From: Saccharothrix sp. NRRL B-16348
Lineage (GTDB): Bacteria; Actinomycetota; Actinomycetes; Mycobacteriales; Pseudonocardiaceae
Direction of reading: 5' to 3'
DNA length: 64,000 nucleotides
Assembly (NCBI RefSeq): GCF_001280085.1
Contig: NZ_LGED01000229.1
Location: 1-64,000, forward strand
The notes under the pieces are model-generated. The model did not search any database. It was given only the letters and a program-made list of their open reading frames with translations, and had not been told where the DNA came from. This document shows, piece by piece, positions 28,872 through 36,462 of this stretch; positions within the stretch are counted from its first letter, which is position 1; each line of letters starts with the position of its first letter. A program made the translations under genes and the position numbers.

Positions 28872-29995
28872 TGGCGGTGACGTCGGGGCGGGCCGCGGGG
28901 TCGCGTGTGGAAGGTGCCGCGGGGTCGGGAGTGGCGGGCGCCGCGGGGTCGCGAGTGATGAGCGTTGTGGGGTCGGGAGTGGAGATCGCGGGGTCACGAG
29001 CGGTGAGCGTTGCGGGGTCGCAAGTGGAGGTTGCTGCGGGGCCGCGTGTGCCAGGCACTGCGGGGTCGCGTGAGGGAGGCGCTGTGGTGTCACGAGTGGC
29101 GGGTGCCGTGGAGCCGCGGGTGGGAGGCGGCGTGGCCACCAGGTTCGTGTGCGCCCAGCTCGCCGTGCTCGCGGTGCTGTTCGGGGTCGGCTCGCCGTGG
29201 CCGGTGGCGGTGCCGTTGTGGGTGGCGGCGGCGGTCGTGCTGACGCTGGCCCTGGGCCGGTGGCGGCGGCGGTGGGCGTCCGAGTGGGCGTGGCGGTACG
29301 TGGCGTTCCGGGTTCGGCGGCGGCGGACCGGCGGGCTGCTGGACGTCGTCGCGCCCGGCGCGTGGGTGGAGGGCGACCACGTGCACGGGCCCGGCGGGGT
29401 CGTGGCGGTGCTGCGGCCGCGGCTGGCCGCGCCGCGCGTCCTCGCCCGGCTGGCCGGTCCGGACGTCCGGGTCGTCCTGCACGTCGGGCGCGGCCAGGTG
29501 CGGCGGCCGCGGGCGTGGGTCGCGGTGCAGGCGAAGCGGACGCCGGAGCTCTGGCACGACGACGAGGTCGTCCGCGTGCTCGGCAACGCGACCCGCCGCA
29601 CCCGCCGCGAGCTGCGCCGCCACGGCGTGGCCGCCGACCTGCTCGCCGAAGAGGACCTGGTCACCACGATCGCCGCGCTCGGACACGTGACCGGGCACCG
29701 GGAGGTCCGCGAGGACTGGCGGTACTGGCACAGCGGGCCCGTCGCGCAGGCCTGCTTCCGGCTGCCCGGCACGACGGCCCGCGCCGCCGTCGACTGGCTG
29801 CTCACCGCCGCGCCCGGCGTCGCGGTGACCGTCGCGCTCACCGCGGACGACGCCGTGGTGCGCATCGCGGGCGCCGCCGAAGCCGCCGTGGAAGCGGCCG
29901 TCGTCGTGCTCTCCGCGCACGTGCGACTCGAACGACTGGATGGACTGCACGCCCGGGGCGTCGCCGCCTCGCTGCTCATCGGAGGTGTCCTGTGA
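28871..29995 (+). CDS. eccE: Type VII secretion protein EccE with repetitive N-terminal extension
   Basis: Protein of 374 residues from the ATG at 28871. Residues about 9-87 are an 8-residue repeat rich in Gly/Ser/Val. Two membrane helices follow (about 90-108 and 113-130). A cytoplasmic domain comes next, with the EccE pattern of LLDVVAPGAWVEGD and a C-terminal domain. EccE caps the ESX core on the outer side of the hexamer. EccE usually begins right at the first helix, so either the repeat is a real extension or translation starts at the in-frame GTG at 29132 (VATRFVCAQL). The 4-base GTGA overlap with the next gene supports operon coupling. It is detached from eccB/C/D by the MoxR cluster. 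Confidence 0.86.
   Translation: MAVTSGRAAGSRVEGAAGSGVAGAAGSRVMSVVGSGVEIAGSRAVSVAGSQVEVAAGPRVPGTAGSREGGAVVSRVAGAVEPRVGGGVATRFVCAQLAVLAVLFGVGSPWPVAVPLWVAAAVVLTLALGRWRRRWASEWAWRYVAFRVRRRRTGGLLDVVAPGAWVEGDHVHGPGGVVAVLRPRLAAPRVLARLAGPDVRVVLHVGRGQVRRPRAWVAVQAKRTPELWHDDEVVRVLGNATRRTRRELRRHGVAADLLAEEDLVTTIAALGHVTGHREVREDWRYWHSGPVAQACFRLPGTTARAAVDWLLTAAPGVAVTVALTADDAVVRIAGAAEAAVEAAVVVLSAHVRLERLDGLHARGVAASLLIGGVL
28895..29131 (+). repeat. Ten 24-base tandem repeats at the 5' end of eccE
   Basis: Ten adjacent units, nine of 24 bases and one of 21 (28967-28987). Most begin GCGGGGTCGC or a close variant, followed by a GTG-containing tail. They stay in frame and encode about 8 residues each (AGSRVEGA-like). 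The last unit ends exactly at the alternative GTG start of eccE at 29132. Confidence 0.92.
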
Positions 29996-30564
29996 TCAAG
30001 GTGTTGCCGACCGGCGTCGACGCGCTGCTCGCGAAGGCCCGCGCCGAAGTCGTGGTGATGGCCACCGGCGGGATGTCGTTGCGCCGCATCGACCAGGCCA
30101 ACCTGCGCCGCGGCGTGCGCTACCGGGTGCTGCTGCCCGACGCGCTGCGCCCCTCCGCGCTGACCCTGGCGCCGTGCGACGTCCGCACGTTGCCGCAGGT
30201 CCCGATGGACGCGATCGTCGTCGACGGTGTCGCCGCCGTGCTGCCGGCCGACCAGGGCGTGGCGGTGTTCCGGCTGCCCAGCGTGGTGCGCGCGGCGGTC
30301 GAGCTGTTCGAACGCGTCTGGCCGGAGGCGGTGGCCGCCTACGACGTGGCCGACGACTGCGAGCTGTCCCGGCGTGAGCAGGAGCTGCTGACGCTGCTGT
30401 TCGCGGGCAGCACGGACGAGGCCGCCGCGGCCCGGCTGGACGTGTCGGTGCGCACGGTCCGGCGCATGGTCGCCGACATCATGAACCGCCTCGGCGCGCG
30501 CAGCCGGTTCCAGGCGGGCGCGAAGGCCGCCGACCGGGGCTGGCTGCTGCAACGGGCGGGGTGA
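29992..30564 (+). CDS. LuxR-type helix-turn-helix regulator
   Basis: Protein of 190 residues. The N-terminal about 120 residues are an alpha/beta domain without a recognisable receiver (no phospho-Asp pocket). It resembles the phospholipase D-like or TrmB-like effector part found in some LuxR proteins (VVVMATGGMSLRRIDQANLRRG). The C-terminal GerE/LuxR HTH (about 124-185) reads LSRREQELLTLLFAGSTDE, then SVRTVRRMVADIMNRLGA. The GTG start overlaps the eccE stop (GTGA). It is likely a regulator of the ESX region or of secondary targets. Confidence 0.86.
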   Translation: MIKVLPTGVDALLAKARAEVVVMATGGMSLRRIDQANLRRGVRYRVLLPDALRPSALTLAPCDVRTLPQVPMDAIVVDGVAAVLPADQGVAVFRLPSVVRAAVELFERVWPEAVAAYDVADDCELSRREQELLTLLFAGSTDEAAAARLDVSVRTVRRMVADIMNRLGARSRFQAGAKAADRGWLLQRAG

Positions 30565-30577
30565 CTACGGTGGGGGC

Positions 30578-31249
30578 GTGCGCATCCTGGTGACCGAGGA
30601 CGACAGGGACCTGCTGTTCGCGGTGGCGGTGTCGTTGCGCGGCGCGGGTTTCGCGGTCGACACGGCAGCGGACCTGGCGAGCGCGGACGAGGCGCTGGCG
30701 GTCAACTCCTACGACTGCGCGGTGTTCGACCGCATGGTGCCGGGCAGCGGCACGTCGGGGCGCGTCGACACCCTGGACTACGTCCGGCAGCGCCGCCGGA
30801 CCGGGCTGCGGGTGCCGGTGCTGTTCCTGACCGCGCTGGACGGCGTGGGGCACCGGGTCGAGGGCCTGGAGGTCGGCGACGACTACCTGGTGAAGCCGTT
30901 CGCGATGGAGGAGCTGGTGGTGCGGGTGCGCCTGCTGTGCCACCGGCGGGAGATCGAACGGCCCGCCGTGCTGCGGCACGCGGACGTGGAGCTGGACGCC
31001 GGCACGCGGCAGGTGCGGCGCGCCGGCGTCCTGCTGACGTTGACCCGGCGCGAGTACCTGGTGCTGGAGCTGCTGCTGGCCAACGCGGGGCGGCCGGTGT
31101 CGCGGGACGACCTCATCCGGCACGCGTGGGACGAGATGGCGCGACCCGCGACGAACGTGCTGGACGTGCTGATGGCGGGGCTGCGCCGGAAACTGCGCCA
31201 GCCGCCGCTCATCCACACCGTGCGGCAGGTCGGGTACCGCCTCGGCTGA
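30578..31249 (+). CDS. Orphan OmpR-family response regulator
   Basis: Regulator of 223 residues with a receiver domain (EDD at 7-9, phospho-acceptor Asp51 in AVFDRM, Lys in DYLVKPF) and a C-terminal winged helix ending HTVRQVGYRLG. It closely resembles the response regulator at 27494-28150 (same TAADL, VLFLTA and DDYLVKPFA motifs), so the two look like paralogues. This copy has extra residues after Asp51 (VPGSGTSGRVDT) and lacks one Gly before DDYLVKP. No histidine kinase gene is adjacent; it ends the SARP-eccE operon 13 bases after the LuxR gene. It may accept phosphate from the kinase at 26253-27497. Confidence 0.93.
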   Translation: MRILVTEDDRDLLFAVAVSLRGAGFAVDTAADLASADEALAVNSYDCAVFDRMVPGSGTSGRVDTLDYVRQRRRTGLRVPVLFLTALDGVGHRVEGLEVGDDYLVKPFAMEELVVRVRLLCHRREIERPAVLRHADVELDAGTRQVRRAGVLLTLTRREYLVLELLLANAGRPVSRDDLIRHAWDEMARPATNVLDVLMAGLRRKLRQPPLIHTVRQVGYRLG

Positions 31250-31335
31250 GCCGGGGGTGACACCGGGTGCTGCCTCGGCTGGGCCGGGCGTGACGCCGGG
31301 GCGCTGCCTCGGCTGGGCGGGCGTCACCCGGTGAC
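31239..31335. repeat. Three-copy 33-34 base tandem repeat at a convergent gene junction
   Basis: The motif GCCTCGGCTG recurs at 31239, 31272 and 31306, each followed by a similar GGGCCGGGCGTGACGCCGG-like tail. The first copy contains the last codons and stop of the response regulator gene and the third contains the stop codon region of the minus-strand lipoprotein gene. No separate gene lies here. Confidence 0.8.
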
Positions 31336-31824
31336 CATCCGCACGATCGCCGTCCCGGCCGTGACGCCGACCATCTGCACGGCGAGCACACCGGCGCGCG
31401 GTTCGGGCGGCCCGGACGGCTTGGTCGAGCACGACATGCCGCCGCCACCGGGGACGAACGTCGCCGTGCAGTGCCCCTTCAGCGATCCGCTGCCACCGCC
31501 GATGGCCGACGTCAGCTCGAACTCGATCCCGTCCGCCAGCACCGCCCGCACCGCGAACGTGCCCGGTCCGACCGATCCGCCCAGCGGGATGTCGACCGGG
31601 CCGGACAACGCCACCTCGCACGTCCCGTCGGCGCACGCCGCGTAGTTCGTGCCGTCCGCGGCGGTCGGCGGCGGGGGAGTGGTGGTCGTGGTCGTCGTCG
31701 TGGTCGTAGTGGTGGTGGTCGCGGCGGGAACGGCGCGGCCTGACACGGTGCCGCAGCCCGCCGCGGCGAGCGCGGCCAGCACCCCGCCGACGAGCAGCAG
31801 CCGGTCCACAGTGGATGGTGTCAT
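31324..31824 (-). CDS. Poly-threonine lipoprotein of unknown function
   Basis: Protein of 166 residues. A signal peptide ends in the lipobox LAAAGC (lipid-modified Cys near residue 24). A run of 14 threonines follows, then four prolines. The outer domain has paired cysteines (ACADGTCEV, KGHCTATF, MSCSTKP) and beta-strand character. Threonine runs are typical linkers, possibly glycosylated, in actinobacterial lipoproteins. ATG at 31824 is preferred over the upstream frame (to 31881) because it begins the signal peptide cleanly. It is convergent with the orphan response regulator gene. I do not recognise the domain. Confidence 0.8.
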   Translation of the reverse strand: MTPSTVDRLLLVGGVLAALAAAGCGTVSGRAVPAATTTTTTTTTTTTTTPPPPTAADGTNYAACADGTCEVALSGPVDIPLGGSVGPGTFAVRAVLADGIEFELTSAIGGGSGSLKGHCTATFVPGGGGMSCSTKPSGPPEPRAGVLAVQMVGVTAGTAIVRMVTG

Positions 31825-31944
31825 GCCGTCCAGCGTGGCAGGTTCCCCGCGACCTTCCCCGCCGCGGCCGGAACCTGCCAACCACGCCGCGCCCGCGTGG
31901 AGCAGGAGGCCTTCCGTCGCACGTCGAGCACCGCGACCGCACGG

Positions 31945-32874
31945 TCACCCTGCTGGTGGCGGGGTGAGCCCGGCGGCGCGCAGGAGGGCCACGCCGAGGT
32001 GCAGGTCTTGAAGCGCGATGCCCGAGCTGTCGAACACCGTCACGTCCTCGGGCGACGACCGGCCCGCCGCGCGGCCCGCGAGCACGTCGCCCACCGCGGT
32101 CGGCCGGGCGTCGGGCACGTGCTGGAACTCGCCGATCGCCACGGACTGCGCCGGCCAGTCGCAGAACAGCCGCGCGGACGCGAGCAGCTCCACCGGCAGC
32201 TCCTGCTTGCCTTTGGCGTCGGAGCCCATGCTCGCCACGTGCGTGCCCGGCCGCACCCACCCCGCCTCGAACAACGGTGCACGCGCGGTCGTCGCCGTGA
32301 CGATGACGTCCGCCGACCGGCACGCCTCCTCGGGCCCGGTGAGCACCGCCGCCAGCCCTTCCGCGGCCAGGTCGGCGACGAACCGCGCACCCCGTTCGGC
32401 GTCACGCGCCACCACGTGGACGACCTCCAGGTCGCGCACCCGGGCCAGCGCCACGCACTCGTGCCACGCCTGCGGGCCCGTGCCGAAGACCGCCAACGAC
32501 CGCGCGTCCGGCCGGGCCAGCACGTCGGCGGCCACGGCGTCGGCCGCGGCGGTGCGGAACGCGTTCGCGTAGCCCGCCTCGACCACCGCCCCGATCCGGC
32601 CGGCGGACTGGTCGAACAGCAGGATCACCGAGTTGTGCCGGGGCAGCCCGCGTTCGGCGTTGCCGGGCCAGTAGCTGCCGACCTTCACCCCGGCCGCCCG
32701 CGCCGCGGCGGCCGACTTGACCGTGAACCGGTTGGCGGGCGACGACCCGTGGCCGACCACGGCCGGGAACAGCACGCCGCCGTCCGCCGCTTCCAGCAAC
32801 GCCGACAGAGCGGCTTCGTAAGCCAGCTCCCGGGTCACCAGCGCGCGGGTCTCCTCCTCCGACAGGTAGATCAC
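31945..32874 (-). CDS. Ornithine cyclodeaminase/mu-crystallin family protein
   Basis: Cytoplasmic NAD(P)-dependent enzyme of 309 residues. The family fold is visible: a substrate-binding N-terminal part (HGSSPANRFTVKSA, VKVGSYWPGN), then a Rossmann domain with LAVFGTGPQAWHECVAL and DVIVTATTARAPLF. The GTG start at 32874 overlaps the stop of the upstream racemase-fold gene (GTGA). Family members are ornithine cyclodeaminases, ketimine or iminosuccinate reductases, alanine dehydrogenases and arginine dehydrogenases. With a D-threonine-aldolase-like partner, an amino-acid dehydrogenase or imine reductase role is the better guess, but the substrate is unknown. Confidence 0.88.
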   Translation of the reverse strand: MIYLSEEETRALVTRELAYEAALSALLEAADGGVLFPAVVGHGSSPANRFTVKSAAAARAAGVKVGSYWPGNAERGLPRHNSVILLFDQSAGRIGAVVEAGYANAFRTAAADAVAADVLARPDARSLAVFGTGPQAWHECVALARVRDLEVVHVVARDAERGARFVADLAAEGLAAVLTGPEEACRSADVIVTATTARAPLFEAGWVRPGTHVASMGSDAKGKQELPVELLASARLFCDWPAQSVAIGEFQHVPDARPTAVGDVLAGRAAGRSSPEDVTVFDSSGIALQDLHLGVALLRAAGLTPPPAG

Positions 32875-33962
32875 CAGCCGTTCACCCGCTGCCACGTCGT
32901 GCCCGCGTCACCGGCGAGCTGGTAGGTGTCGTGCTGCGCGGCCGTGGCGCACGCGTGGTTGGGCAGCACGCGGACCCGCGTGCCGACCGGCAGCTCGGGC
33001 AGCGGGTGGTCGCTGCCGGGCCGCATCGACAGGGTGCCGTGCTCCTGGCTGGCGTCGGTCATCAGCAGGTCGGGGAACGGTGGGCCGTCCAGCGGCGCGA
33101 CGAGGCCGTAGCCCTGGTCGACCGGCTGCCGGGACGTGCCGCGGTCGCGCGAGGTGGCCATCCAGCCGCCGTCGGTCATGACCTTGCCCGGCCGGTGGCC
33201 GATCACCGTGACCACGACGGACAGCGCGAGGTCGTCCACCGAGCACACGCCGATGCCCGCCATCACCAGGTCGAAGAACACGAAGTTGCCCGCGCGGACC
33301 TCGGTCACGCCGGTCAGGTCGGCCACGGCGTGCGCGGTCGGCGTCGAGCCGATGCTCACCACCGGGCAGGCGAACCCGGCCGCCCGCAGGTCTTCGGCCA
33401 CGCGGACGGCGGCGGCGCGTTCGGCCTCGGCCGCCCGCACCAGGGCGTCACGGGTGTAGCAGAAGTACGACTCGCCCGCGTGGGTCAGCACGCCGCGCAG
33501 CTCGGCGCCGTCGAGCGCGGCGGCGATCGCCGTGACGTCGGGCGAGCCGGGCAGCACGCCGCCGCGGTGGCCGTCGCAGTCGACCTCGACCAGGGCCGGG
33601 ATCGCGATCCCGGACGCGGCCGACGCCTCCGCCACCGCACGGGCCTGCGCGACGTTGTCCAGCAGCACCACCAGGTCCACGCCGCGCCGCCGCAGCGCCA
33701 GCACGCGGTCCAGCTTGGCCGGCGCGATGCCGACCGCGTAGACGATGTCGGTGAACCCCGCGTCGGCGAACGCCTCGGCCTCGCGCAGCGTCGACACCGT
33801 GACGGGGCCCGTGCCGCCGTCGAACACCAGCCGGGCCACGTCGACCGACTTGGCCGTCTTCACGTGCGGGCGCAGGGGAGTGCCGTGCGCGTCGAGGTGG
33901 GCGCGCAGGCGGTCGACGTTGTGCCGCACCTTCGCCTCGTCCACGAGCAGGTAGGGGGTCAT
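32871..33962 (-). CDS. PLP-dependent D-threonine aldolase/D-serine dehydratase-like enzyme
   Basis: Enzyme of 363 residues with an alanine racemase-type barrel. The PLP lysine is Lys35 in RPHVKTAKS. A C-terminal metal-binding segment (VLPNHACATAAQHD, around 333-346) provides the His and Cys ligands of DSD1-like D-serine dehydratases and D-threonine aldolases. The start ATG overlaps the upstream regulator stop (ATGA). It acts on D- or D-threo-hydroxy amino acids such as D-threonine, D-serine or 3-hydroxyaspartate; the exact substrate cannot be told. It forms an operon with a DauR-like regulator and an ornithine cyclodeaminase-like enzyme. Confidence 0.9.
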   Translation of the reverse strand: MTPYLLVDEAKVRHNVDRLRAHLDAHGTPLRPHVKTAKSVDVARLVFDGGTGPVTVSTLREAEAFADAGFTDIVYAVGIAPAKLDRVLALRRRGVDLVVLLDNVAQARAVAEASAASGIAIPALVEVDCDGHRGGVLPGSPDVTAIAAALDGAELRGVLTHAGESYFCYTRDALVRAAEAERAAAVRVAEDLRAAGFACPVVSIGSTPTAHAVADLTGVTEVRAGNFVFFDLVMAGIGVCSVDDLALSVVVTVIGHRPGKVMTDGGWMATSRDRGTSRQPVDQGYGLVAPLDGPPFPDLLMTDASQEHGTLSMRPGSDHPLPELPVGTRVRVLPNHACATAAQHDTYQLAGDAGTTWQRVNGW

Positions 33963-34603
33963 CGCTCCTCATCGGTCGGTTCGGTCCGGCACGTGGCCAG
34001 GTCGGCGTAGAGGGAGGCGCGCGAGATGCCGAGCCGTGCCGCGACCTTCGGCGCCGCGCCGCGCAGGCGGAACACGCCGCGCCGGTCGAGCGCGCGCAGC
34101 AGGCGCAGGCGTTCGGGTCTGCCCAGCCCCGTGACCGGCTTGGCCAGGGCCAGTTCCTCGGCCCGCACCACGGCGTCGAGGACCTCTTCGACGTCGTCGG
34201 TGAACGTCGTGGCCGTCGGCGCGACGTCGCCGCCGGCCAAGTCCGCGAGCAGGTCGCCGACCTGGCGCAACGCCGTGACGTCCAGGTTCACGCACAGCGC
34301 GCCGAACACCGTGCCGCGCTCGTCGCGCAACGGCATGGTGGACGACTTGATCAACCGACCGTCCGGCGTGCGGGTCAGGTAGTTGAGCTCGTCGACCGCC
34401 TCGTCGCCCGCGGCGAGCACGGCCAGCCCGATCTCGCTCATCGCGCCGCCGACCCGCCTCCCGGTCACGTCGCCCGCCACCGCGACCACCGAGTGGTCCG
34501 GCTGCCGGTAGTCGTGCAGCACCACCTCGCACGACCGGCCGAACGTCGCCGCCAAGCCGGGCACCACACCCTTGAGCGCCGTCAGGATCGCGTCCGCCGT
34601 CAT
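33959..34603 (-). CDS. YheO/DauR-like transcriptional regulator
   Basis: Regulator of 214 residues. The N-terminal PAS-like YheO domain (about 10-120) includes EVVLHDYRQPDHSVVAVAG, GRLIKSSTMPLRDE and FGALCVNLDV. The C-terminal DauR-type HTH (about 155-210) reads VFRLRGAAPKVAARLGISRASLYA in two parts. Proteins of this type control amino-acid catabolism (DauR represses D-arginine use in pseudomonads). It heads a three-gene operon with ATGA/GTGA overlaps, so it likely senses the substrate of its neighbours. Confidence 0.9.
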   Translation of the reverse strand: MTADAILTALKGVVPGLAATFGRSCEVVLHDYRQPDHSVVAVAGDVTGRRVGGAMSEIGLAVLAAGDEAVDELNYLTRTPDGRLIKSSTMPLRDERGTVFGALCVNLDVTALRQVGDLLADLAGGDVAPTATTFTDDVEEVLDAVVRAEELALAKPVTGLGRPERLRLLRALDRRGVFRLRGAAPKVAARLGISRASLYADLATCRTEPTDEER

Positions 34604-34879
34604 GCCCGCAGTCTAGACATAAAGTCTGACTTCTGGACACTTGGTCCAAGTCGTGCGGGCGCCGACGTGCTCACCGGCGACGATCCCGACTACTCGGCCA
34701 CCGGGCTGTTCGAGCTGTCTCCGGCGGGGACCGCGGGCATGGTGGGCGGCGCGGCGCCGAATACCGCGGTGCACGTGTGGGCGTCGCGGCGGTGGCGGCG
34801 GTCTTGCTGGCAGTCGCCGAGTTCACGCTGGTCGGCGACCTGGTCTCGGTGGCGGAGGAGAACGCGGAGTGGCCGGCCG
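34604..34879. other. Gene-poor stretch, possibly a decayed gene
   Basis: No intact gene is supported here. A plus-strand frame from about 34664 reads VLTGDDPDYSATGLFE and onward to about 34780. One frame over, from about 34777, a membrane-like segment (GVAAVAAVLLAVAEFTLVG) runs to 34880 and beyond. The switch from a coding-looking stretch to a hydrophobic one in another frame suggests a frameshifted remnant. It has no recognisable family and may be chance. Confidence 0.3.
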
Positions 34880-36343
34880 TCACCGCTCCCGGACGACGAC
34901 CCGGACGGACGTCAGCCCGGGGTCGCTGGGGTCGGGTAGCTGCATCCCGGCGTCCAGCCCGGTGCGCACGTAGTCCAGGACGTCCTTCGTGATGACCTCG
35001 CCCGGCAGCACGGCGGGCGCGCCCGGCGGGTACGGCGTGATCATCTCCGCCGAGATCCGACCGACCGCCCGGTCCGCGTCGACCTGCTCGACGTGCGCGA
35101 AGAACGCGTCACGCGGCAGCATCGCGGTCTCCAGTTGCAGCTCGTCCGGCGACGGCAGGTCGACCGGCTTCGGCCGGGGCAGCCCGTCGGCGGCGTGGAC
35201 GAGCGCGTCCAGGGCGTCGAGCAGCGCGGTGGCGGTGCGGTGGTCGTCGGCGTGGGTGAGCTGGGCGACGACCCGGCGGTGGTCGGACAGCCCCACGGTG
35301 ACCCGCTGGTGCTCGCGCAGCCAGTCCGCGGCCTGGTAGCCGCTGATATCCGACCCGGACACGTCGATCACCACCTTCAGCGGGTCGACGGACTTCGCCA
35401 GGTCCGGGCCGGTGAACTCGTCGCCCATGACCCGCAGGCCGGGCAGTTCGGCGATGGCCGCGCGGGTGGACCGCGCCAGCGCCAGCGCGGCGGTCAGCAG
35501 GTCCTCGCCGTGCTCCACCATCTGCCGGCGCCAACCGTCCAGCGTGGCGTAGACCAGGGACGTCGGGCTGGTCGTGCCGAGCAGGTCCTCGCGGGCCTTG
35601 AGCACCGCCGGGTCGACCCGGTCGCCCTGGAGGTGGAACACCGAGCTCTGCTCCACCGCCGCACCCGACTTGTGCACGCTGGTCACGCACAGGTCGGCGG
35701 CGGCGTCCATGGCCCACGGCAGGTCCGGGTGGAACGGCAGGTGCGCGCCCCACGCCTCGTCCACGATCAGCGGCTTGCCGAACTCGTGGCACACGTCGGC
35801 GACCGCCCGGATGTCGCCGCACGTGCCGTAGTCGGTCGGGGTGACCAGCAGCATCCCCTTCGCCTCGGGCTCCGCCTCGAACAGCGCGCGCACCCGGTCG
35901 GGCCCGGGCGGGTGGGCCAGGTGCAGCTCGGCGTCCCAGTGCGGGGAGACCCACACCGGCGAGACGCCGCTGAGGATCAGCCCCGAGATGACGGACTTGT
36001 GCGCGTGCCGCGGGACGAGCAGCTTCTCGTGCGGACCGGCGACCGACAGCATCGCGCTCTTGACCGACAGCGAGCTGCCGCACGTGGAGAAGAACGCGTG
36101 CTCGGCGTGCACGGCGTCGGCCATCAGCTCCTGGGCGTGCTGGATCACGCCCTGGCTCATCCGGCGGTCGTCCAGGCCGTTGAGCGCGATGACGTCGGAG
36201 GCGAACACCGCCTCGCCGACCACGTCGAGCACCCTCGGGTCGACACCGCGGCCCTGCCGGTGCCCCGGTGGGTTGAACGGCACGTAACCGAGGTCGCGGA
36301 ACGCGCGCAGCGCTTCGAGCACCGGAGCTTCGCTGTGGTCCAT
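34880..36343 (-). CDS. Orn/Lys/Arg decarboxylase family PLP enzyme
   Basis: Fold-type I PLP decarboxylase of 487 residues, with the N-terminal signature VPFNPPGHRQGRGVD. The PLP aspartate is Asp195 in IVDEAWGAH and the Schiff-base lysine is Lys225 in TSVHKSGAAVEQSS. The C-terminal domain (about 390-487) includes EMITPYPPGAPAVLPGE, typical of the family. It makes a diamine or agmatine from lysine, ornithine or arginine; the substrate is not clear. It is a single gene, divergent from the Rho_N protein gene, with no transporter nearby. Confidence 0.93.
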   Translation of the reverse strand: MDHSEAPVLEALRAFRDLGYVPFNPPGHRQGRGVDPRVLDVVGEAVFASDVIALNGLDDRRMSQGVIQHAQELMADAVHAEHAFFSTCGSSLSVKSAMLSVAGPHEKLLVPRHAHKSVISGLILSGVSPVWVSPHWDAELHLAHPPGPDRVRALFEAEPEAKGMLLVTPTDYGTCGDIRAVADVCHEFGKPLIVDEAWGAHLPFHPDLPWAMDAAADLCVTSVHKSGAAVEQSSVFHLQGDRVDPAVLKAREDLLGTTSPTSLVYATLDGWRRQMVEHGEDLLTAALALARSTRAAIAELPGLRVMGDEFTGPDLAKSVDPLKVVIDVSGSDISGYQAADWLREHQRVTVGLSDHRRVVAQLTHADDHRTATALLDALDALVHAADGLPRPKPVDLPSPDELQLETAMLPRDAFFAHVEQVDADRAVGRISAEMITPYPPGAPAVLPGEVITKDVLDYVRTGLDAGMQLPDPSDPGLTSVRVVVRER

Positions 36344-36462
36344 GACGGGTGGTTAGCCCGAACGGCCCGACCTTGAACCGGCGACCGCCCGCGTCGGCGG
36401 TCCCGTCGCGACGAATCGCACGGTCGTCCTGGGGTAGCCCACCCGGGCGAAAGGAGGACGAC

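Noticed and set aside
28871..29131. EccE repeat as a separate small gene
   Set aside because: It is in frame with EccE and has no stop before it; better treated as an N-terminal extension or untranslated tract.
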